Origin: Candidatus Segatella albertsiae
Lineage (GTDB): Bacteria; Bacteroidota; Bacteroidia; Bacteroidales; Bacteroidaceae
Length of the DNA: 6,179 nucleotides
Direction of reading: 5' to 3'
NCBI GenBank assembly: GCA_002451555.1
Contig: DKCU01000134.1
Span: forward strand, 1,005 to 7,183
The notes beneath the pieces are model-generated. The model was not told the DNA's origin, searched no databases, and was given only the letters and a program-made list of their open reading frames with translations. Both the position numbers and the translations under genes were made by a program. Positions within the stretch are counted from its first letter, which is position 1. Each line of letters opens with the position of its first letter. Positions 1-6,137 of the stretch are shown one piece after another.

Positions 1-108
1 AGCGACCCAGATGCTCCAATCAACAAGATTGCCGACTACATCATCAATGGTACTGTCGAGGAAGTGGTTCCTAAGTTGATTAAGTACTACAAGCAGAATT
101 CGAAGTAA
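1..108 (+). CDS. etfA: Electron transfer flavoprotein subunit alpha (C-terminal end, 5' partial)
   Basis: Frame 1 is open from the window edge and encodes 35 residues ending in TAA. The peptide begins SDPDAPINKIADYIINGTVE and continues with a VVPKLIKYY stretch and a basic tail. This matches the C-terminal FAD-binding end of EtfA, whose family pattern is roughly D-P-x-A-P-I-x-x-x-A-D-Y-x-I-x-G-x-hydrophobic. EtfA pairs with EtfB in the cytoplasm, holds FAD, and accepts electrons from acyl-CoA dehydrogenases. An acyl-CoA dehydrogenase follows 50 bp downstream on the same strand, which supports the call and suggests one transcription unit, presumably etfB-etfA-acd. Only about a tenth of the protein is visible, so the identity rests on this motif and the context. 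The N-terminus and promoter lie outside the window. Confidence 0.83.
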   Translation, partial: SDPDAPINKIADYIINGTVEEVVPKLIKYYKQNSK

Positions 109-158
109 GCTTCTACTATAGTACTATTACACATTATTTATATATAAAGAAAAGCAAA

Positions 159-1862
159 ATGGCTAATTACTATAGTGATCATCCTGAGATTGAATTTCAT
201 CTCAATCACCCATTAATGAAGCGTGTTGTTGACTTGAAAGAGCGCAACTACGCAGAGAAAGACCAGTTCGAGGACGCTCCTGTCAACTACGAGGACGCCA
301 TCGAAAACTATAAGCGTTTGCTCGACATCACTGGCGATGTGGCAGGCAACATCATCGAGCCTAACTCTGAGAGCGTTGACCAGGAAGGTCCTCACTTGGA
401 GAACGGTCGCATGATTTACGCTAGCAAGACTTTCGAGAACTTGGAGGCTACTCGCAAGGCTGGTCTCTGGGGCTTGTCAATGCCTCGTCGTTACGGCGGT
501 TTAAACTTGCCTAACGCCGTATTCTCCATGGCTTCGGAGATTATCTCTGCCGCCGACGCTGGTTTCCAGAACATCTGGTCTCTCCAGAGCTGTATCGACA
601 CGCTCTATGAGTTCGGTTCAGAGGAGCAGCGCCAGAAGTACATTCCTCGCATTTGCGCTGGCGAGACCATGAGTATGGACTTGACCGAGCCTGATGCAGG
701 TTCCGACTTGCAGCGTGTAATGTTGAAGGCGACACAGGATGCCGACGGCACATGGCGTTTGAACGGTGTGAAGCGTTTCATCACCAATGGTGACTCAGAC
801 ATCCACTTGGTTTTGGCTCGTTCTGAGGAAGGCACCAAGGACGGTCGTGGTCTTTCCATGTTCATTTACGACAAACGAGATGGTGGCGTAACCGTTCGTC
901 ACATCGAGAACAAGCTCGGTATCCACGGTTCTCCTACTTGTGAGTTGGTTTACAAGAACGCCAAGGCAGAGCTTTGCGGTAGCACTCGCTTGGGTCTTAT
1001 CAAGTACGTGATGGCTTTGATGAACGGTGCCCGTCTCGGCATCGCTGCTCAGAGCGTCGGTGTAGAGCAGGAAGCATACAACGAGGGCTTGGCTTACGCC
1101 AAGGAGCGTGCTCAGTTTGGTGAGAAGATCATCAACTTCCCAGCTGTATATGACATGCTCTCTAGAATGAAGGCGAAGTTGGACGCAGGTCGCTCACTCC
1201 TCTACTGCTGCGCTCGCTACGTAGATATCTACAAGGCATTGGAAGACATCGCTCGCGACACCAAGTTGACTCCAGAGGAGCGTCAGGAGATGAAGAAATA
1301 CACTCGTCTCGCCGATGCATTCACCCCATTGGCTAAGGGTATGAACTCTGAGTATGCTAATCAGAACGCTTACGATGCCATCAGCATCCACGGTGGTTCA
1401 GGTTTCATCATGGAGTACAAGAGCCAGCGCTTGTTCCGTGACGCTCGTATTTTCTCTATCTACGAGGGTACCACCCAGTTACAGGTTGTCGCAGCCATCC
1501 GCTACATCACCAACGGCACTTACCTGGGCATCATCAAGGAGATGATGGAGAGCGAGGTAAGCGATGACTTGAAGGCATTGAAGGCACGTGTTGCCAAGCT
1601 CGTAGAGCTTTACGAGGCAGCCATCAACAAGGTGAAGGAAGCCAACGACCAGGCTGTTCACGACTTCTTGGCTCGCCGTCTCTACAACATGACTGGCGAC
1701 ATCGTGATGTCTCTCCTTATCCTCGACGATGCTACCAAGGCACCAGAGATGTTTAAGAAGAGCGCCAACGTATATGTTCGCATGGCAGAGGAAGAAGTTC
1801 TCGGTCATTCTGCATACATCCAAAACTTCCAGGCAGAAGACTTGGAGAGCTTCAAGGCGTAA
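159..1862 (+). CDS. Acyl-CoA dehydrogenase, long form (567 aa), partner of EtfAB
   Basis: This is a flavin-dependent acyl-CoA dehydrogenase that would oxidise an acyl-CoA to the 2-enoyl-CoA and pass electrons to EtfAB in the cytoplasm. Visible motifs, in order, are the family signature TEPDAGSD at residues 176-183, the flavin/dimer-region motif RAQFG at 317-321, the IHGGSGF glycine segment at 410-416, and IYEGTTQ, whose Glu436 matches the catalytic base of MCAD-type enzymes. A further roughly 120 residues after the core resemble the C-terminal extension of long (560-600 aa) bacterial acyl-CoA dehydrogenases, so the length suits that subgroup rather than the 380-aa short-chain type. The ATG at 159 is preceded by an A-rich stretch with no Shine-Dalgarno site, which is normal for Bacteroidota. 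It follows etfA by 50 bp with no terminator, so it is probably cotranscribed. Codons are strongly biased (CGT, AAG, GAG, AAC), suggesting high expression. Substrate chain length cannot be read from sequence. Confidence 0.93.
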   Translation: MANYYSDHPEIEFHLNHPLMKRVVDLKERNYAEKDQFEDAPVNYEDAIENYKRLLDITGDVAGNIIEPNSESVDQEGPHLENGRMIYASKTFENLEATRKAGLWGLSMPRRYGGLNLPNAVFSMASEIISAADAGFQNIWSLQSCIDTLYEFGSEEQRQKYIPRICAGETMSMDLTEPDAGSDLQRVMLKATQDADGTWRLNGVKRFITNGDSDIHLVLARSEEGTKDGRGLSMFIYDKRDGGVTVRHIENKLGIHGSPTCELVYKNAKAELCGSTRLGLIKYVMALMNGARLGIAAQSVGVEQEAYNEGLAYAKERAQFGEKIINFPAVYDMLSRMKAKLDAGRSLLYCCARYVDIYKALEDIARDTKLTPEERQEMKKYTRLADAFTPLAKGMNSEYANQNAYDAISIHGGSGFIMEYKSQRLFRDARIFSIYEGTTQLQVVAAIRYITNGTYLGIIKEMMESEVSDDLKALKARVAKLVELYEAAINKVKEANDQAVHDFLARRLYNMTGDIVMSLLILDDATKAPEMFKKSANVYVRMAEEEVLGHSAYIQNFQAEDLESFKA

Positions 1863-1886
1863 GACATTGGAGAAAATAAGATAATA

Positions 1887-1924
1887 AAAAAGTCCGTGGG
1901 CAAATGAATGCCCACGGACTTTTT
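1887..1924. terminator. Bidirectional rho-independent terminator between convergent genes
   Basis: A perfect 12-bp GC-rich stem (AGTCCGTGGGCA at 1891-1902 with its complement at 1909-1920) encloses a 6-nt loop, AATGAA. It is flanked by a run of A on the left (1886-1891) and a run of T on the right (1920-1924), so it reads as a stem plus U-tract in both directions. It lies 24 bp after the acyl-CoA dehydrogenase stop and 3 bp beyond the stop of the minus-strand gene, and so can end both transcripts. Confidence 0.93.
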
Positions 1925-1927
1925 CAA

Positions 1928-3925
1928 TTATTTCTTCTTAGTATTACTTCTTGCCATAGAAGGAACAGCAATGTACTTTTGCTGCGGATGTCTAATCATT
2001 TCTGGAATCCAATAGAAAAGTCGCTTTGACTCCAATAGAGCTCTTATATTGAAATTCTTGAACGACTTTGGATTTCTATTCAACAATATCGTCAACTCCT
2101 CAATACTATAAGGACGAATTGAGCAAAGAGCAATTATTATTTGGTTCAAATCCTCTTTAAATATTCTCTTCCCTACATTTAGTATCTTACCCTTTAGTTC
2201 ATTTGGCAATTCGTCCAATAATTCCTCTCGATTCAATAGTTGGCAATTTTCCTCAAAGGTACCAACCTCACCTTGGTACCTTTCTTGTTCTCCTTGGTAC
2301 CTTTTATTAAATGTACCATGCTTACCATGGTACATTTCACCTAATATACCATGCTTACCATGGTACATTTCTCCTTGAGGTGGTAACCTTTGCCCTAATG
2401 TACCATGCTGAGGTAGTAACCTTTCACCTAAGGATACCACCTTGTCGGTTCTTATGTAGTAAGTGTTACGACCTTGTCCACGCTTTTCGATAAAGCCAAG
2501 GTCGCAGAGTTTATGTATTTCTACCCTTACTCTGCCATGAGAAATGGTCGTATCAAGCTGGCGATATGTAGCATTATCTATCGCTCCAACCTCTCTTACG
2601 AACACAAGGGCTAACTTCTGCTCATTTGTCAAGTTGAAAGAAGCATACTGTGCCAACCACTCCATATTCTCTTTGCTTAGGAAATGATGGAGCAGAAGTC
2701 TTGCCGTAAACTTATTGGCTTCATGGTTCGACTCAAAGGTAGGTGGCATCAAGCCTGCCTCCTTCATCAATCTGCGCATTGCCCCAATACCTGTACCCTT
2801 TGTCTCGGCAAGGTTGGTATCATGGAATATCTCACTGATTCTTGGGTTGCGAAGCATAGAGCCTGGCTCGCCCCAATCATCAGGTGACTTCAGAGAGTAA
2901 CCAGGATTGTGAATCTCGATACGATTAGAATAGCGAATAATCTGAATCGGCTGATTCACACGGTTCGAGCGATGGATATACGAGTTGACTATTGCCTCAC
3001 GTAAGACCTTGTTCGGAAGAATCGCTGGTGTGGATGCCTGAAGAGAATCTTTCAGCTCAAAGCCTTTTGGCAGGTCGTCCATCACTGCACTGCAAGCCTT
3101 ATTCACCATCAATATCAGTGGACCTCTCATATCTATGGTTTGCTCAAAGCGGTTATCACCATCTGCCAGCCATTGGTTGCCAGAGATTCTGATGTAATCC
3201 ACCCTGAAAGATGGCATTAATCGACGAAGCGCCATCTGCTTTCCAAAGACAAGAAGACCAGTGTAGGTCAAGTCATAACCTCCTTGTTTGTTCTTCTTGA
3301 TAGCTCCTAAGGCTCTCAACAAATCGACATCATTCAACGTCAGTTCCTCTGCATCAGGATTAACCTCCTTACGAAGTTTGCGATAGAAGTTGAGCGCATT
3401 CTCATCTATGTCTTCTAAGTCTGCATCATCGACAACACAACTATCAAATGTATCTGCCGACTGATAAAAGAGATACATATCCTCCTCGGAACATTTCTCA
3501 TCCGAAGGACCGATACGACGGAAAGCACCATCAGGCAAGCCTCGCTTGGCAAAATAAGCAGGCTTCTGACTTTCGGGCAATTCCTCTATCTTCACAACGA
3601 CGACCATCTTGCCTTGGTAATCCTCCACGTTGATAATTGGGCGAATACGGACATTGAACATCGAGTTGCACATGGCGACAAAATCCGATTGTATCTTGTC
3701 AGTATTCTCTATGTTCTCAGGTTCATAGATAGGCTTACCATCTTCCGTCATCCCTGTGCGCTTGGCACCAAGGAGAAGATAGCCACCACGCAGTCCAGGC
3801 TCATTGGCAAAAGCACAAACGGTTTCCATCATGCTCTTGCCAACAGCCGATGCCGACTTGGCTTCTATTCGCCTATTCTCATCCCAACTATTCAGTTCGT
3901 CAAATATTTCCTTCGCTGTTTTCAT
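1928..3925 (-). CDS. AlbA_2 (Schlafen-like) / GHKL ATPase-like protein with winged helices
   Basis: The 665-aa product has the architecture of Bacteroidota 'ATP-binding protein / putative DNA-binding domain' proteins. Residues 1 to about 155 are an AlbA_2 domain: E21-A-K23, then the SMMETVCAFANEPG segment (31-44), GGYLLLGA (47-54) and a late RRIGPSDEK motif. Residues about 290-415 are a GHKL-type (HATPase_c_4) domain: REAIVNSYIHR with E310 and N314, HNPG at 339-342, LRNPRI at 358-363, and the glycine loop KGTGIG at 376-381. A winged helix follows (about 432-492), then a repeat-rich linker (499-557) and a second winged-helix-like C-terminus (about 590-655). The protein is presumably cytoplasmic and binds DNA; no reaction can be assigned. 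The ATG at 3925 sits about 55 nt below a good promoter candidate. The gene is a single unit, convergent with the acyl-CoA dehydrogenase and divergent from the DUF4476 gene. Relatives occur as orphan regulators and near defence genes, but nothing here shows which role applies. Confidence 0.88.
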   Translation of the reverse strand: MKTAKEIFDELNSWDENRRIEAKSASAVGKSMMETVCAFANEPGLRGGYLLLGAKRTGMTEDGKPIYEPENIENTDKIQSDFVAMCNSMFNVRIRPIINVEDYQGKMVVVVKIEELPESQKPAYFAKRGLPDGAFRRIGPSDEKCSEEDMYLFYQSADTFDSCVVDDADLEDIDENALNFYRKLRKEVNPDAEELTLNDVDLLRALGAIKKNKQGGYDLTYTGLLVFGKQMALRRLMPSFRVDYIRISGNQWLADGDNRFEQTIDMRGPLILMVNKACSAVMDDLPKGFELKDSLQASTPAILPNKVLREAIVNSYIHRSNRVNQPIQIIRYSNRIEIHNPGYSLKSPDDWGEPGSMLRNPRISEIFHDTNLAETKGTGIGAMRRLMKEAGLMPPTFESNHEANKFTARLLLHHFLSKENMEWLAQYASFNLTNEQKLALVFVREVGAIDNATYRQLDTTISHGRVRVEIHKLCDLGFIEKRGQGRNTYYIRTDKVVSLGERLLPQHGTLGQRLPPQGEMYHGKHGILGEMYHGKHGTFNKRYQGEQERYQGEVGTFEENCQLLNREELLDELPNELKGKILNVGKRIFKEDLNQIIIALCSIRPYSIEELTILLNRNPKSFKNFNIRALLESKRLFYWIPEMIRHPQQKYIAVPSMARSNTKKK
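2259..2437 (-). repeat. In-frame GGTACC/CCATGGTAC tandem repeat array inside the AlbA_2 gene
   Basis: On the plus strand a motif of the form GGTA(A)C(C/A)TTT recurs six times, with its TTT at 2281, 2302, 2335, 2368, 2389 and 2422. The spacings are 21, 33, 33, 21 and 33 bp, all multiples of three, so each unit adds 7 or 11 codons. Two 25-bp copies (2314-2338 and 2347-2371) are identical, and TACCATGCT recurs at 2314, 2347 and 2401. On the coding strand this gives GERLLPQHGTL (500-510), GQRLPPQ, GEMYHGKHGIL (518-528), GEMYHGKHGTF (529-539) and KRYQGEQ/ERYQGEV. GGTACC palindromes stand at 2259, 2275 and 2296. The segment links the two winged-helix regions. Confidence 0.88.
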
Positions 3926-3940
3926 ATCGTTTTATATTAT

Positions 3941-3980
3941 ATAGGCAATAGCAACTTCATTTGTTCCCCATTATGCCTAT
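3941..3980. promoter_or_regulatory. 7-bp inverted repeat in the 5' leader of the AlbA_2 gene
   Basis: ATAGGCA (3941-3947) and TGCCTAT (3974-3980) are perfect complements separated by 26 bp. They lie between the candidate promoter (3988-4019) and the start codon at 3925, a position suited to an operator or a leader hairpin. The protein itself has winged helices, so autoregulation is possible. The half-sites are short and could be chance. Confidence 0.3.
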
Positions 3981-3987
3981 TCGGCGG

Positions 3988-4019
3988 TAAAGATAAGCAA
4001 AAATCTACAAACAAGCAAA
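3988..4019 (-). promoter_or_regulatory. Bacteroidota-type promoter for the AlbA_2 gene
   Basis: Read on the minus strand, TTTG (4019-4016) is followed 20 nt later by TATCTTTA (3995-3988). The second box matches TAnnTTTG at all but the last base and the spacing fits the Bacteroidota -33/-7 consensus. Transcription would start near 3981, leaving a leader of about 55 nt. Confidence 0.55.
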
Positions 4020-4070
4020 TAAAAAAGAAGTTATTTTCTCTTTATTCTTCTCATTTTCAGATATTATCAG

Positions 4071-4078
4071 TACCTTTG
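4071..4078 (+). promoter_or_regulatory. Candidate distal -7 box (P1) for the DUF4476 gene
   Basis: TACCTTTG is a perfect TAnnTTTG box on the plus strand, but no clear TTTG stands at the right distance upstream. If used, it would give a leader of about 120 nt containing the 4111-4125 inverted repeat. Confidence 0.35.
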
Positions 4079-4110
4079 TCACACAGAATAGGGATTCACC
4101 TCTCATCCAT

Positions 4111-4125
4111 AGGGGATTTTCCCCT
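4111..4125. promoter_or_regulatory. Tight GGGGATTTTCCCC inverted repeat upstream of the DUF4476 gene
   Basis: AGGGGA and TCCCCT form a perfect 6-bp inverted repeat around TTT. It is GC-rich in an AT-rich region and is followed by the pyrimidine tract TTTCCTTTTC. It is centred about 43 bp upstream of the start predicted from P2 and its right edge meets the weak -33 position of P2, so it could be an operator. In a transcript from P1 it could instead fold as a small attenuator-like hairpin. Confidence 0.4.
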
Positions 4126-4154
4126 TTCCTTTTCACTAGAAAAGAGTACTTTTG
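4125..4154 (+). promoter_or_regulatory. Candidate proximal promoter (P2) for the DUF4476 gene
   Basis: TACTTTTG at 4147-4154 is a perfect TAnnTTTG box. A weak TTTC stands 18 bp upstream at 4125-4128. Transcription would start near 4161, giving a leader of about 45 nt before the ATG at 4206. The strong -7 box with a poor -33 box may mean that an activator is needed. Confidence 0.5.
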
Positions 4155-4205
4155 CAAGCAGAATTAAGAAACACGAAATAATGACTTTCAAAAACAGTAA
4201 CGCTT

Positions 4206-4871
4206 ATGAAAAGAAATGAATGGATGGCGATTATCGCCACTTGCTTCCTGATGTTTGCAGTATGCTTGTCAGCATCAGCCAAAAACAAGAAGGATATCGA
4301 ACGAGGAATGACCAAACAGGAAGTCATCGACATTCTTGGTGAGCCTAAAACCAAGAGCTTCGATGAATATGGAGATAAATGGGAGTTCGTCAAAAACAGT
4401 TTTATTATTGGCGATGACAAGGCTATCACTGTTTTGTTCGACAGGAATGGAAAAGTTGTGAGATGCAATACTCGAATCATCAATACCGACAATAATCAAA
4501 ACGGAGCAGGATGCCCACCAAGACCAACTCCTCCCCCATACGGCGAAGGTCTTTATCCAAATACAGACCCTAACTACGGCTATTGCCTCGGCGACGCCTC
4601 TTTCTCTATATTATATAATAAGGTGAAGAAAGCGAGCTTCGACAACGAAAAGTACGACTTGATAGAAGTGGCGAGTCTCGGAGGATATTTCTCTTGCCAA
4701 CAAGCTGCCAGCCTGATGCGGATGTTCTCGTTCGATGACGAACGCTTAAAAGTTCTCAGAATAGTGGCACCGCATATTGTGGATGTGCAAAATGCCGGAG
4801 ACATCTACAAGCTTTTCACCTTCGATAGCGGGAAGCAGAAAGCTGGAGAAATATTGAGAAGCAGCAGATAA
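4206..4871 (+). CDS. Secreted protein with BamE-like N-terminal half and DUF4476 domain
   Basis: The 221-aa product starts with a Sec signal peptide: a basic MKR start, a hydrophobic stretch at residues 7-22, and an ASA motif with likely cleavage after A25. The nearby Cys20 lacks a proper lipobox (FAVC), so a lipoprotein is unlikely. Residues about 30-86 resemble the SmpA/OmlA (BamE) fold: a hydrophobic-spaced RGMTKQEVIDILGEP motif at 33-47, a W59 strand and the ITVLFDRNGKVV strand at 74-85. A Pro-rich linker (103-111, CPPRPTPPP) leads to a DUF4476 domain at about 131-218, with the helical segments FSILYNKVKKASFDNEKYDL and FSCQQAASLMRMFSFDDERL. Function is unknown. By location it is periplasmic or envelope-associated, and the BamE-like part suggests protein-protein contact. 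The ATG at 4206 is chosen because it directly begins the signal peptide. It is divergent from the AlbA_2 gene. Its last codons recur downstream of the Fic gene. Confidence 0.82.
   Translation: MKRNEWMAIIATCFLMFAVCLSASAKNKKDIERGMTKQEVIDILGEPKTKSFDEYGDKWEFVKNSFIIGDDKAITVLFDRNGKVVRCNTRIINTDNNQNGAGCPPRPTPPPYGEGLYPNTDPNYGYCLGDASFSILYNKVKKASFDNEKYDLIEVASLGGYFSCQQAASLMRMFSFDDERLKVLRIVAPHIVDVQNAGDIYKLFTFDSGKQKAGEILRSSR
4839..4859 (+). repeat. 21-bp direct repeat, copy 1 (3' end of the DUF4476 gene)
   Basis: These 21 bp encode K212-R218 (KAGEILR), just before the DUF4476 stop, and recur exactly at 6138-6158, 1,299 bp downstream. With one mismatch the match runs on three more bases on the right (GCA). 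The two copies bracket the whole Fic gene and its upstream region. Confidence 0.9.
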
Positions 4872-4892
4872 TAGCTTGCAGTTATCCATACC

Positions 4893-4957
4893 TTGCGGAG
4901 ATTAGCCCATCTATTCTCCGCATATTTTGCGGAGAATAATGCGAATAATCTCCGCAA
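4893..4957. promoter_or_regulatory. Four-half-site nested palindrome (GCGGAGA array) upstream of fic
   Basis: Four copies of one element alternate in orientation: TTGCGGAGATTA (4893-4904), TATTCTCCGCA (4912-4922), TTGCGGAGAATA (4927-4938) and TAATCTCCGCAA (4946-4957). The outer pair is a perfect 12-bp inverted repeat. The inner pair is a perfect 11-bp inverted repeat with a TATTT loop. The 7-bp cores start at 4895, 4915, 4929 and 4949 (spacings 20, 14, 20), so the array is also two equal GCGGAGA-N13-TCTCCGC palindromes 34 bp apart. It ends 3 bp before the -33 box of the fic promoter. It lacks a T-tract, so it is not a typical terminator. An operator for a dimeric winged-helix regulator is the best reading. 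Confidence 0.72.
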
Positions 4958-4960
4958 ATC

Positions 4961-4991
4961 TTGCATATTCCAAAGAAAAGCATTACATTTG
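4961..4991 (+). promoter_or_regulatory. Bacteroidota-type promoter for the Fic gene
   Basis: TTG at 4961-4963 is followed after 20 bp by TACATTTG at 4984-4991, a full match to the TTG-N20-TAnnTTTG pattern. Transcription would start near 4998, about 14 nt before the ATG at 5012. This also argues against the alternative TTG start at 4961, which would place the promoter inside the coding region. Confidence 0.68.
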
Positions 4992-5011
4992 CAGCAAAAA
5001 TCGCGAAGAAT

Positions 5012-6121
5012 ATGGAAAGAGGTATCAAATACATTTGGCAAAGAGAAGATTGGCCTAATATGACTTGGAATAGTTCTGAGTTCAGCAATCTACTAGCAGA
5101 AGTCAACCTGCTAAGAGGTAAATTGTTGGGCAGAGTTTCTATGTTTGGATTCGAAGACCAAAATCTATCTATGTTAGAATCACTGACCCAAGAAATCATC
5201 TACTCCGCAAAAATAGAAGGTGAAGAACTCAATAGAGATAGCGTTCGATCGTCAGTTGCGATGCAACTAGGACTCGAATACGAAGGACTCCCCATCCCTG
5301 ACCATTACACGGAAGGAGTTGTACAAGTAATGATGGATGCAGTAAAGCGACATAACGATACATTAGATGACGAGAGACTGTTCTCTTGGCATTCCGCCTT
5401 ATTCCCAACAGGGCGAAGTGGACTCTATAAAATCATGGTAGGAACTTGGAGGCAAGGAGAAGAAGCCATGCAAGTTGTCTCAGGTCCCTTAGGACATCAG
5501 AAAGTACATTACGAGGCTCCAGCAAGCAAGGATGTACCTAGAATGATGGAAGCATTTCTCAATTGGGTTAACTATAACAATGACATCGACCCAATTATCA
5601 AGGCTGCCATTGCCCACCTTTGGTTTGTCACCATACACCCATTCGATGATGGCAATGGTAGAATCTGCCGAACTTTGACAGAAATGCTTCTGTCTCGTGC
5701 CGACCAAACCTCCCAACGTTACTATAGTCTTTCGTCAGAGATTCTCAAATACAGGAAAGCTTATTACGAACATCTTGAGCAAGCTCAAAAAGGCGACGTT
5801 GACATCACACCATGGGTTAAATGGTTCTTGCAGACCATGAAAGAGGCTTTGGAGGTAGCACTGGCGAGAACAGAAAATGTAGTTCGCAAAGCCCATTTTT
5901 GGGATACACATCGACTCACCCCATTAAATGAACGACAAAAGAAAGTCATCAATATGCTGTTCGATGGATTCGAAGGAAAACTAAATTCCTCCAAATGGTA
6001 CAAAATCAATCATTGTTCGCAAGATACAGCCAATCGTGACATCAACGACTTGATTAAGAAAGGCATTCTTCAACAAACCTGCGAAGGAGGAAGAAGCACT
6101 AATTACGAATTAATAGACTAA
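5012..6121 (+). CDS. Fic-domain AMP-transferase with DUF4172 N-terminus, class II inhibitory motif and winged helix
   Basis: Fic proteins transfer AMP, or occasionally another nucleotide moiety, to hydroxyl side chains of target proteins. The 369-aa product opens with YIWQREDWPNMTW (residues 7-19), typical of the DUF4172 N-terminal domain. The inhibitory helix motif (S/T)xxxE(G/N) is present as S65-AKI-E69-G70, ahead of the catalytic core, which makes this a self-inhibited class II Fic protein. A target-binding flap precedes the core (about 153-172, VVSGPLGHQKVHYEAP region). The catalytic loop HPFDDGNGRICR at 209-220 is complete, with H209, D213, N215, R217 and R220, so the enzyme should be active. 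Residues about 302-369 form a winged helix, with a likely recognition helix near DTANRDINDLI. The ATG at 5012 is chosen over the upstream TTG at 4961 because the promoter -7 box lies between them. The protein is cytoplasmic and could bind the palindrome array just upstream of its own promoter. No antitoxin gene is visible. The target is unknown. Confidence 0.92.
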   Translation: MERGIKYIWQREDWPNMTWNSSEFSNLLAEVNLLRGKLLGRVSMFGFEDQNLSMLESLTQEIIYSAKIEGEELNRDSVRSSVAMQLGLEYEGLPIPDHYTEGVVQVMMDAVKRHNDTLDDERLFSWHSALFPTGRSGLYKIMVGTWRQGEEAMQVVSGPLGHQKVHYEAPASKDVPRMMEAFLNWVNYNNDIDPIIKAAIAHLWFVTIHPFDDGNGRICRTLTEMLLSRADQTSQRYYSLSSEILKYRKAYYEHLEQAQKGDVDITPWVKWFLQTMKEALEVALARTENVVRKAHFWDTHRLTPLNERQKKVINMLFDGFEGKLNSSKWYKINHCSQDTANRDINDLIKKGILQQTCEGGRSTNYELID

Positions 6122-6137
6122 CAGATGGCTACAAAAT

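Noticed and set aside
1479..1823. 114-codon minus-strand ORF within the acyl-CoA dehydrogenase gene
   Set aside because: It is antisense to a conserved enzyme with clear motifs, and shows no domain or promoter of its own.
2259..2437. CRISPR array
   Set aside because: The units are 21 and 33 bp with no distinct spacers, keep the reading frame, and lie within a coding gene with no cas genes nearby.
2311..2493. Plus-strand ORF with MYHAYHGTF repeats
   Set aside because: It is a shadow of the palindromic repeat array in the AlbA_2 gene. It has no promoter and ends inside the conserved winged-helix region of the opposite strand.
3614..4219. 201-codon plus-strand open frame across the divergent intergenic region
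   Set aside because: Its first half is antisense to the conserved AlbA_2 domain and it runs through both promoter regions. The peptide is low-complexity with no recognisable domain.
4912..4938. Inner hairpin as a rho-independent terminator for the DUF4476 gene
   Set aside because: The stem is strong, but neither side has a T-tract and it is part of the four-site array, so a regulatory site is a better reading.
4961..5011. N-terminal extension of the Fic protein from TTG at 4961 (17 extra residues)
   Set aside because: It would contain the TACATTTG promoter box, and the DUF4172 family start matches the ATG at 5012.
5203..5210. CTCCGCAA inside the Fic gene as a fifth array half-site
   Set aside because: It matches only 8 bp, has no partner in the opposite orientation, and falls in the conserved coding segment of the inhibitory helix (SAKIEG).
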